A stretch of DNA of 64,000 bases from Puccinellia tenuiflora (taxonomy: Eukaryota; Streptophyta; Magnoliopsida; Poales; Poaceae): NCBI GenBank assembly GCA_012064385.1, contig QRDG01001741.1, forward strand, positions 124,001-188,000. Reading direction: 5' to 3'. Numbering within the stretch: position 1 is the first letter of the stretch; the number at the start of each line of letters is the position of its first letter. Under the pieces are notes generated by a model. The model ran no database searches, had not been told where the DNA came from, and saw only the letters and a program-made list of their open reading frames with translations. The position numbers and the translations under genes were made by a program. This document shows, piece after piece, positions 42,460-51,934 of this stretch.

Positions 42460-43236
42460 CTACATCTCGAGGGGAGTAGCAGGTGCGATGATGTCGATGC
42501 CGTTGATGCTCCTTCCCAGCGCTATGGGGGTGTACGAGGGGAAGGGTGTGCCGATGTCGACGCGGAGACACTGGGCCTGAGGTTCCTGAGTGTATCCAGT
42601 GAAGAAGCGAGGAGGGGCGCTAGAACTACGAAACGCGGTGGCTCGAGCGGGAGTGGAAGCGAGTTTTGCTCTAAGCTGGTCAAGAGTACGGGGAAGGTGG
42701 GTTGAGTACGGAGGGATTCTGTGGGAAGGACCAAGTCCTGGCACTCTTGTTGCTTCAGCCGCAGCCATGCTGGCGTGAGAAGGTGTGTCGTGCAGATACT
42801 GGTGGAGATAGGATGTGTACCGGAGAAGGGCGGTGAGTTTTGAAGAGAGATCCCTCGGGTTGGGAAAGAGGACATCTCCGTTGCCCCAATCCAACCTTGG
42901 GAGGTGTGCATAGCGGGGGCACCTCCTCATGATAGGGTCGTGGGTGCGGAGAAGAACGATGGCATCTGCGGCGGCTTCTTGGATGGCTCGGGTCTCCTGG
43001 GGGTGGACACCGGAGGAGAGGGCGTACATGTGTCCTTGGCCCACGGGCGAGGCGCACAAGTAGACGGTGGTGATAAACTCCGGGTGGGTCCCATCACGAC
43101 GGGAGCATAGCACGCGGTAGGTCGGAGGAGGAGAGGTTGGGTAGAGGTGTGCCCAAATCTCGCGGAGGAATTGTGGCATGCCGGGAACGTTCCAGGCGGG
43201 GGTTTCTACGGGTAGCTCAAACTTCATCTGTACCAA
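42460..43236 (-). CDS. Unidentified 258-aa ORF between primer site and gag of delta
   Basis: It opens about 140 bp after the primer site on the minus strand and ends 157 bp before gag. It contains LREIWAHLYPTSPPPTYRVL, FITTVYLCASP, GVHPQETRAIQEAAADAI, CPRYAHLPRLDWGNGD and a Ser/Pro/Arg-rich tail. No knuckle, protease or RT motif is present, and I do not recognise a family. The open length in a young element with a matching orientation makes a real protein likely. It replaces neither gag nor pol, and its position before gag is unusual. Confidence 0.65.
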   Translation of the reverse strand: MVQMKFELPVETPAWNVPGMPQFLREIWAHLYPTSPPPTYRVLCSRRDGTHPEFITTVYLCASPVGQGHMYALSSGVHPQETRAIQEAAADAIVLLRTHDPIMRRCPRYAHLPRLDWGNGDVLFPNPRDLSSKLTALLRYTSYLHQYLHDTPSHASMAAAEATRVPGLGPSHRIPPYSTHLPRTLDQLRAKLASTPARATAFRSSSAPPRFFTGYTQEPQAQCLRVDIGTPFPSYTPIALGRSINGIDIIAPATPLEM

Positions 43237-43366
43237 AGGTAGAAGCCAAAAATGTGAGTTGCAAGGTTAGAAAAACACAAACAGATAGAGAAACAATTAA
43301 AAGCAAGCAAAGCAACGTTCGCTATCTAAGGTTCCGTTTAGGACTAGGGTATCCTACAGGCAACCT

Positions 43367-43379
43367 GGCTCTGATACCA
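43367..43379 (-). promoter_or_regulatory. Initiator-Met primer binding site of delta
   Basis: On the minus strand TGGTATCAGAGCC lies five bases after the 5' LTR. It is complementary to the 3' end of plant initiator tRNA-Met, the primer of most plant Copia and chromovirus elements. It fixes delta's direction. Confidence 0.9.
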
Positions 43380-43384
43380 AGCTC

Positions 43385-46300
43385 TGTGGCACCCCGATCC
43401 GGAGATCGAGTTACCCCATATATCAGTCCCAGGAGCACTGAATATATGACAACTTGATAGCAGAACAGAACCACTTTATTAAGGGGTCGGGGAAACCGAC
43501 GATGGATTACAAGGGTCTCATTACAAGGCTGCGCCCTAGCGCACACAACAGTTTGTACATTATTTATCAAACATGACTTCATCAGAGGGCGTCAGCGGAA
43601 TGGCCGAAGCGTGCGACGAAGAGGGCCTAACTCCACAGGGCTCTGCCTGGATACCGGATCTAGTTCTCGTACAAGGGGTACTCGGCGACGGGGGTAGGAG
43701 GATCTGGCCACATGAAAAGCCAGGTGAGTACATGGAATGTACTCGCAAGACATCAATCCACAATCAACCGTAACCAACGGTCCTATATGGCATGGCATGG
43801 GTGCAGGTGCGAGTCCAAGCTCAACGGTTGGACTTAACTTACCTACTTACCTGTGACGAAAACCGTGGATTATGAGAACGAGTCTCATTCCCACACAACA
43901 ATATTCTCAACACTTAGGTTCTCAAGCGTGACCAACTCTGGTCCACCTCGAGCTCAGCTCTTGACCAACTATGGTCCACTTTTCATCTCATTCAACTTTG
44001 GCCAACTCTGGCCGTTTGGTGAATTTATTTCTCCGTGTTCGACTGGACTGACTCTAGTGTGACTGGACCCAACACCGTTCCTTAGGTAGGAACCATACTA
44101 GATTCTAGATTTGACACTCTCGAGAGGTTGCAACTTTTATCCACACGTTGGGGTCTAAGCTTGTACAGCCGGTACCTGCCGCACAAACCTATTCCCCCGT
44201 AGCCGTCCGCTCTACCAAGACACTCCTTATGTAGCTACCGACTTACCACTCGGGCTAAGTCTTATGACGAAGTGAATCCGGCACGTTCCCAACTCATGAG
44301 CAACGCCTAGCTCCGGAACCTTCACAAGACTAGCCCCGACCACAACTATGCAGTATCCGACTAGACTTGCCAAGTGGGTAGCATCAAAAGAGGCTCGATA
44401 GGCTACTAAGCTACGGTCTTCCCATTTCAACGACACATGGTTGTGCGGGTGTGTTTGGCGAGTGGCACTATTTGACTCAATCTAGTCGACGGAGGTGGTT
44501 ATCTCTTTAGTCAATTTTTATTCTCGGCCATAAGACAGCAGCAAACGTTAGTCCACAAGATATACATGAGCATCAAATAATCACATGGCAGTTCAGCAAG
44601 GTAAAATAAGGTCAACCGGGCGATGGCGGAGTTTCCTCCGACCAGTGACAGCCACGGGTTGGGGAAGGATAAAATAACAAAATCAACCGGGCGAGGACGG
44701 AGATGTCTCCGGCCAGTAGCAGCCACGGGTCGAGTAGGAAATTAAAATGACAAAATCAACCGGGCGAGGACGGAGATGTCTCCGGCTAGTTGCAGCCACG
44801 GGTTGAGTAAATAAATACGCACACCCCACTCTACGGAAAGTAGACGAGATTCAATCCACGCGGGCGGAGCCCGACATGTATTTAGTCGCCGACCGGAACT
44901 CAACCCACACTTGATGGGTTTATCGTATTGCAGGAAAGTAAAGTTACTTGAAATAAAAGTACTGAAAGTAGGCGAGATTCAATCCACGCGGGCGGTGCCC
45001 ATCATGTATTTAGTCACCGGCCGGAACTCAACTCACGGAACATGAGTTTATCGTATTGCATGAAATAAAGGTGACAATAATAAATTGCATGAAATCATAA
45101 GCATGAAATATTAGCATAGGGGTGACATATGAGATGCAACTACCGCTCAATCAAGCAACAAATAAAACATCGAGGACTTGGAACAGATGGTTGGGGGCTG
45201 ATGGCTTGCCTTCTGGTGTTGGATCAACTTCTCCTTCAATAAAATGGTTGGAATCTATTAAAGAAATCAAAATTAGGCATTAAAACCCTTCAAAAGCTTC
45301 TCAACAACTTCCCAAGCAAATAAGCTTCAAATATTTCAAAACCAGTGCCATTGGATAGAGAATTTCAAAACAAAGCTACTGCAAAAAGATTCACATTTTT
45401 CTGAATTTTTTTGAGAGAGTTATGACCTTCCAAAGTTTGACCTAAAATCTGCCATTTCAAAAACAGAGAAAAATAAAAGGAAAACGCTTGGAAATGTTTA
45501 AAAATCTGACGGCCTGGGCCCACTGGCCAGCGGCCCCTTTGCGAACCGGTACGCGCGAAGGGGAAGAAAAAAAAAGAACACAGGGGACGGGGTGGAGGTT
45601 TGCCGGCTACGGCGGACTCACCGGCGGCTCCTCCCGGCGGCTGCGGTGTCAGGGAGGCGAGGGAGTGGGAGCAGGGAGGACCAGGGAGGGGAGGCGCAGG
45701 TCGTCGGCGTGGTTGTGGGTGCCGGAGGGGTTGGGGGCCGTGGCGGTGTCGGTGACCGCGGAGGCCGAGCTGCGGTCGAGGACGCAGGCGACGATTCCGG
45801 CCACCAATCACTCCGGCGAGGGCGTCATCATCATCGTGGTGCTCTGGGGGGTCTAGGGGTGGGTTTAATTTGACGGAGGGAGTCCAGGGGCGAGGAAATT
45901 TTGGCCGAGGCCGCGCGGCTAGGTCAAGCTCGCCGGCGGTGATTGGGGCGGCTCGAGGCACAATGGGGAGAGGGGAGGGCTGATGGAGGGAGAGGGAGGG
46001 GTGTGTGGCCTGGTGGCTGCTCCCGGGGGTCCTTTTATAGCCTCCCGAGGTGGGGGTCCGGACGGATGCTTGTGGCGCGGTGGCAGGACGAGGAGGCCAT
46101 GGCAGAGGGAGACGACGGCCTTTGCGTCGTCGGTGTAGCAAGGGGACGGAGCTGGACGACGTGAATTCCGCGGCTGCGGATAGGGACGAGGGTGGCGAGG
46201 CACTTGGCGGCGGTGGGGGTCCGGGGTGGCGGCGACACGGGGAGGCCGGGGCAGAGGGAAGCGGCGGACGGCGCGTCGAGGGTGTAGCTGCAGTGCAGTG

Positions 46301-47375
46301 CAGTGCGGGTGGAGCTGTTCCTGGACGACGGGATTCGCGGGGCGGGCGTCCAGTGCGGTCCTGTGAGGAGAGGGTCCCGCGGCGGCGCTGTTCTGTGCGG
46401 CGCGTCGTCTAGCGGACCGCGGCATGCGGGGTGAGGGAGGGGCGACGCGTGCGTGCTGGAGTCGATGGAGGAGGTGGGGAAGGCCGGGGAACACGAGAGG
46501 GGGCTGCGGGAGGGCTGACGGCGGCGACCATAAACCGGCGGCGCCGCCGGGCACGATCTGGCCCGCGTTCTGGCCATGCCGATTTCGGCATGGAGATGTT
46601 TCTCTCAGCTCATAGCTCCATTTGCAAAACCATTCGCGTCACTAGGTGCCAAATTCAAAATGCTACAACTTTTCAGAACAATGTTTTTCCAAATTCCAAA
46701 CTTGCCCTATACAAAAATTTCATCGAACACTTCTGGTCAAAAAGCAAAACCAGGTTTTGGGGCTTCAAACCAAAATATATTTGGCCAGGAAAATTACCTG
46801 AGGTAGAGATTGGTTATGAGCATCTACCTTAGGGTTTTTAGAATTTTTGGATAATGTTTAGTAGGGTTTCCAAAAATAACAAGGTTTAGGCCAGAAAGTA
46901 AAACAGGGAAAAACTCAAATAATTTCTTGACAAGGTATCAAATATTTTTACATATTTGGGTTATACACTTGTTAGAGATCTTCCCTGAATTTTGGTAGAA
47001 TTTTTGAAGATGGTCTTGACATACATCCTTTGGAAAGCTAGGGTTTTGGGGATTTTGGCAGAAAATAAATCAGGGAAAATGTCAACCCTTTTCTTAACAA
47101 GTCACCCAATATTCTTGCATAAATGGGTTCTAGGCTAGATGAGGATCACTCTGGAATTTTTGGGGAATGTTTGAAGTCACCCTTGGTATGGCTCCTTTGG
47201 AAGGCTAGGGTTTAGGTCCCTTTTGTATTAAAGAAAAGACAAATATTTTGTGAACCTTGAGGGTTTTAGAAATGTAGAAGAAAATAGAGGTGCCAAGATC
47301 GAAGGGTCCAAATCCAAATCCAAATTTTGGTTTTGTCAAAGAAAATTTTATAGGGCCAAAATTCGGGATGTGACA
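43385..47375 (-). repeat. 5' LTR of delta
   Basis: 3991 bp, about 1 percent different from the left LTR. A minus-strand TATA box CTATAAAAGG lies at 46031-46040 in a GC-rich region. It ends at GAAAC (47376-47380). Confidence 0.95.
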
Positions 47376-48029
47376 GAAACATCATGTATTCAACTATACT
47401 AACAAAGCTCATGATCACAACGAAGAACACATCATGGGAGAGAGAGAGATAACCACATAGCTACTTGTATAAGCCTCAGCCCCGGTGAGGGACTACTCCC
47501 TCCTCATCGCGGGATGCAGCGGTGTCGATGGAGATGGCTCCAGTGTTCGATCCCCGTCCTGGCAGGGTGCCGGAACAGGACCTTCTGAACCCCCAAAACT
47601 TATCGACGATGGCAGGGGAGCTCTGTATCATATTTGGGAAAATCCTTCAGGGGTTGGGGTTTTTTGGTCGGGGATGATTTTATAGGCGTCGGAGGCGACC
47701 ACGAGGTGCCCCACAGGGCAGGGGCGGGTCCCACCTGCTGGTGAGCCCTAGGCCGCGGCAGGGGCTGCCCCTAGCCTGTGTGGGTCCACTGGAGTCGCCC
47801 TTCTGGCTCCGGTCCTTATTTCTTCAATAAAAAATTACGTAAATTTTCGTCCAATTCCGAGAATATTTCCAGAAGCAATTTTCTGCAACAAAATTAGCAC
47901 AAAAACAGGAAACTGCCAGTGGGCATCTTGTCAATAGGTTAGTCTGACAAAATGCATAAAAATGATGTAATATGATAGTAAAGACATGTGACAACATCAC
48001 AAAACTAGCAGGGATCAATAAAAAATTAT
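47376..48029. repeat. Right part of unclassified repeat R1
   Basis: It resumes R1 after delta. It contains a GC-rich stretch and then an AT-rich end with caataaaaaattatagatac near 48015-48035. No coding sequence of its own was seen. Confidence 0.5.
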
Positions 48030-48850
48030 AGATACGCGAGACTCGACTTCGCCCACCGAAAGCTCCTCTACAGATACACGTGTCGCCTCTACGGCACCAA
48101 CGTACTCATACAGCCGGTGCGCCCGAGCCTGAATAGGGTGCACACGCCGTTTGATAAACGTGGCGATCAAGTGCACCCCATTCACCTCCTTGCCCGCGGT
48201 CTTCAACAACATGGACGCACAAGACACCAACGTAGATGCTTCGTTGGCCTCTCGGACATCGGGTCGGTGTGACCACGAGTTCTTCTTCTTCACGATGACG
48301 CTGCCTCGGAATGGCGGCAATCCGTACAACTGCCCCGGCTTGCAGGTGTCGGAGACATAGAACCATTTCTTCCTCCAGTTCTGCACGAACTCGAGCTGCT
48401 TCAGGTCGAAGTAGTCGATGTCCCCGCGCATCTGGATCCCAAAGCCGCCGACGGGGTACAAGTCGCGAGCACCGGCGTTGCGCTTCACATTGAAGATGCG
48501 CTGCCATAATCCCCAGGAAACACTTGCACAGGACGATGAAGCAGGTGATGTGGAGCATGGCATTGGGGGGTGAAGTCGCGAAGCTATACGCCATACGCCT
48601 ACATCAAGCCACGAAAAAATTTGTGAACAGGGAAGGCGAATCCCCTGTTCACGAAGTCAACGAAGCAGACGCGCTCATCATCTCGGGGACGGGGGGATAC
48701 CTCGTCGCCGGGAGCCCGCGTCCTCATCTTCTCCAGCGATGGCAAGTGACCGTCGCGGCGCAGCGCCTCCAGATGGCGCTCGGTCACGGAGGACCATTGC
48801 CAGTCGCCGTTGAATTTCTTCTGATCGCCCGCCGCGGTGGTGTCGGCAGC
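48030..48850 (-). pseudogene. Fragment of a third Transposase_28-like gene
   Basis: The minus strand encodes parts of the same domain as the antisense genes of families 1 and 2: MRTRAPGDEV, FVDFVNRGFAFPVHKFF, MLHITCFIVLCKCFLGI, EFVQNWRKKWFYVSD and LIATFIKRRVHPIQARAHRLYEY. The order agrees with gamma's exon 1. At least two frameshifts separate the pieces (near 48560-48600 and near 48490). It is cut by R1 on one side and by a CACTA end on the other. It is too different from families 1 and 2 to be a recent copy. Confidence 0.75.
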
Positions 48851-50302
48851 ACACTAGTAGAGAAAAGGATATAGGTGGCGCACCAAAATGGCCTATGCGT
48901 GGCGTATAATGGATGCGCCAATATGCGCCACCAATACCACGCCATTAGTAACAAAATATGCGTGGCGCATATTGAGATGCGCCACACATAGTTTGACCTT
49001 CAGTGGTGCATCTCCCAGATGCGCCATTGATAAATTATCCGTGGCGCATATGGCCATATGTGCCACTGACATTTGTGCGCCACTAGTTGAAAAAAAGATG
49101 CGCCACTGACATTTCGAACAGGTATAAAAAACTGTTATTTTCTGGTATTTATACAGGTATTATACAGGTATATACAGGTGTACAGTATAATTGCAGAATA
49201 TACAGCAATACAAAATAGTATATCATCATCAGATCAATACATCATCATCACAAACAATTAGAACCAATATAGTGACAAGTTCCCGAATATTACAAGTGTT
49301 GGAGCATACAACAAGTCCATCTCACACATATTACACACACTACACATTACAACAAGTTGATCATCATCTTTAGCCAAGTCCTAAACTACCAAAGGACCGA
49401 GTAGAGTACACCCGCAATGGCGGTGAGCAAGACCGGGAGCACGATCATCAAGGTCTTCATCCGGTTCCTGTTTCTCCGCTCTCCTAGGAGGTGGATCCTC
49501 CACCTAGCTTTCGCTAGCTCTCTCATCGGCAATCCTCCCACTCGTCGTAGACTCCTGGAACCCACCCTTTGTACACCACGTAACACCTCGGCATCTGTAT
49601 AGACAAAGCCATATATATAGTACTATATATCATATGCAACAGAAAGAATTAAAGTATTCACATGCATGTTGATAAAAGGAAAGTATTCGAGCTAAGGCAA
49701 GTTATAAGTATCATGCATACATAAGTAAATTAGTCCAACAACGATGCTTTCGAGCTAAGGCAAGTTAAGTTTACATCTCTCTCACACACACACAGAAAAC
49801 AGAATGAGTTGCAAAGGTAAAGTTTATGACACAAGCACACACAATCGACATACACGCGAAACCAGCTGAGCTAGCTTGCTAGGAAGAATCATGAAGGCTT
49901 TGGCTGACATGGCTCCAGGAACGGTTTGTAGCTATCTTTCGTTGTCCATGTCCTAATGTCACCCTGTTTTCGGAGCTGGTCTTCGATCTCGCGCTTAGTC
50001 AACGATCTGGCAAAGGATAAGGTCCCCCCCCCTTGTGACGACATCTTCTCGCAAGATAGTCGCAATCTAAGTCTGGATGCGGAAGAAGCCGTCCCTAAGT
50101 TCAGCGTCCTTGATCCTTGCCTGCTCTTCGGCCCATCCTCGGACACTAGATGGCATCCTAAGCCTGTGTTCGTCCTGGACGATCGCCCGCAGGTGATGGA
50201 GGGCATAGAAGGCCTCCTTGACACTGTTAGGCGGCTGCTTGACGCAGGAGAATTTGGTTATGTGCTTGAACATGTCTCTATCATCCTTGACATTTTCCGC
50301 CC
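48851..50302. mobile_element. Truncated CACTA element (left terminus present)
   Basis: It starts CACTAGTAGAGAAAAGG, a CACTA-type terminal inverted repeat, followed to about 49110 by about a dozen gtggcgcat/atgcgccac motifs in both orientations, the usual subterminal array for the element's DNA-binding protein. Two remnants of its genes lie further in (49525-49600 and 49889-50336). No right terminus was found before R2 begins near 50303, so the element is cut there. The 3 bp before the end are cag. Confidence 0.75.
49525..49600 (-). pseudogene. Short remnant resembling an RNase H1 N-terminal (hybrid-binding) domain
   Basis: The minus strand encodes RCYVVYKGWVPGVYDEWEDC and then a stop. The YVVYKGR-PGVYDEW pattern is that of the small hybrid-binding domain (Pfam Cauli_VI, PF01693), which also occurs in grass transposon genes. 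Only about 22 residues remain. Confidence 0.45.
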
Positions 50303-50336
50303 CTGTCGTTGATGACTCCCAAGTGCAGGAGATCAA
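49889..50336 (-). pseudogene. Remnant of a CACTA accessory gene
   Basis: Two frames together give MFKHITKFSCVKQ, NSVKEAFYALHHLRAIVQD, LRMPSSVRGWAEEQARIKDAE, then LTKREIEDQLRKQG and a WTTKDSYKPF end. I associate this pattern with TNPA-like or accessory proteins of grass CACTA elements. A frameshift lies between the parts (near 50040-50070, next to a run of nine C). The upstream end is cut by R2. Confidence 0.5.
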
Positions 50337-51384
50337 TTGTAGTAGCTTTCAATTAGAAAAGGTTGTCGAACCCATGAGGAGCTGAAGGTATTGGTTAGAA
50401 AGAATGATAAATAAAACAATAAGAGATGCAAATGTTTTTGGGATTTTTGGTTGTATAATTGCAAAAGAATAAAAATGCTTAAGATAAATGGTAGCAAATA
50501 GAAAGCTCTCAAAGAGAGAGAAAGCCCAATCCTCTGTGTGGCAAGAGGACAAGATCAAGTGGTGTGTAATGTATAAGTTGAAACATTCCCGAGGGCGGCA
50601 TGGATATCACTAGGCATAGAGATTTATTAAACAACACGTTGCATATCTTGTCAAGTTTTAATCTTCTTTGGGGCGGAGCCATAACTAGGCATAGCTAAAT
50701 AATTAAACTACAACCCCTTATGATGGATCATGTGGCCAATTTAATGACTTGCACAAGAATTATTAAGACATAAAGTCCCACCATAGCATTACACTCTAAG
50801 GTCCCCGACACTACTACTCACATAATATAACTGCATGACTCCGTCTTGGGCTTAATTGTCCTACCAAGTCTTCCTCAATTCATTACACTACGTTGTTTTC
50901 CTATGAGCCCTTTAAAGGTGAAGTGTTATGCAGTCGACGTTCGCACAACACCATCATAGAATCACATAAAAGATAAACTCTTGACAAAATACCAACAGAT
51001 GTTATATATAAATCATTTCCAATTCATCATATGCCCTCAGAAACATATGGGAACTACTCACAACGGTGCAAACATGATCTTAATCAGTGGAATAAAGGGT
51101 ACAACACAATCTGGAATAAATACTTTACCACCAAATAATGACAAGTACCCAATCACAAATATGAATAGGAGCACAGGACAATGATCTAGGGTATATCAAC
51201 TCTCAAACTATGAGGGGAACGGAGTGGATCACGGAGATGATGATGGAGATGGTGCTGGTGATGGTGATGACGGTGATGTAGAGGCCTCCTCCCACGCCAA
51301 GGAGGAGAGGTGATGATGATGGCCGTGATTTCCCCCCTCTCCGGAGCTCCGGAGCAGCAGGATCTGACCGCCTTCGGAGAGAGT
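50303..51384. repeat. Unclassified high-copy repeat R2, left part
   Basis: It begins near gttgatgactcccaagtgca, is mainly AT-rich and becomes GC-rich towards 51380. No gene recognised. It is interrupted by the large CACTA element and continues at 63815. I associate the opening with a common Triticeae repeat but cannot class it. Confidence 0.5.
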
Positions 51385-51640
51385 CACTAGTGGAAAAATA
51401 GCCTATTGTCCCGGTTGGTTTGGGCCATTGGTCCCAGTTCCCCAACCGGGACTATCCAATCGGGACGAATGCTAGTCCCGGTTGGGACACCAACCGGGAC
51501 GAATGGGGAGGGGGGCACGTGGCCCGGCCACAGGCAGCAGGGGCGGAGGCTTTGGTCCCGGTTCGTAATACGAACCGGGACGAAAGCCCGGGGCTTTGGT
51601 CCCGGTTCGTAATACGAACCGGGACTATTGTCCCGTCAGA
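51385..51640. repeat. Left terminus and subterminal array of the large CACTA
   Basis: It contains repeated cccggttnn ... aaccgggac pairs, for example ggtcccggttcgtaatacga twice. Such arrays bind the TNPA-type protein in En/Spm-like elements. Confidence 0.85.
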
Positions 51641-51934
51641 TTTTACTTTTCCAAAAATTTCAGAAAATTGTTTAAATTTATAAAATAAATAATGCTTATT
51701 CTGTAATTCATAAAAATATGAATAAAATACCAAAATGTTCAGAAAAATAAGACCTATTTGATTATGAAAAATGCATGCATGTTTAAAAAACTTAAATTAA
51801 ATATTTCTTAGAACTACAAAAATGCCACTACTAGTTAAATAAGAGGAACCACTATTACACATCATCGCCACGAATATATATATTACACACATCTCATTCG
51901 TCGTCCTACATATATACATCTCTTTTACACTCTC

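Larger units (their letters stand above)
36728..47375 (-). mobile_element. Element delta: non-autonomous LTR retrotransposon with 4-kb LTRs, gag and an unknown ORF, no pol
   Basis: LTRs are 36728-40719 (3992 bp) and 43385-47375 (3991 bp), about 40 substitutions apart by eye, with GAAAC on both sides. On the minus strand the 5' LTR is followed by an initiator-Met primer site (43379 downward, TGGTATCAGAGCC), then a 258-codon unknown ORF, a gag ORF and a polypurine tract (40720-40737). The internal part is 2665 bp, too short for pol, and none is seen. The LTR ends and the ggggacgagattc sequence before the tract suggest a relative of the Tekay/Del chromoviruses. It would need enzymes from an autonomous relative. 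Confidence 0.93.

Noticed and set aside
35885..48029. R1 as a MITE or Mutator element with terminal repeats
   Set aside because: I could not find convincing inverted termini or a target duplication once delta is removed, so I left it unclassified.
49525..49600. Integrated pararetrovirus (caulimovirid) sequence
   Set aside because: The short domain also occurs in plant RNase H1 and transposon genes; no coat, movement or RT region of that group is nearby, and the setting is a CACTA element.
51385..51640. Promoter or host gene near the CACTA left end
   Set aside because: All structure there is explained by the subterminal array; no coding potential beyond short repeats.
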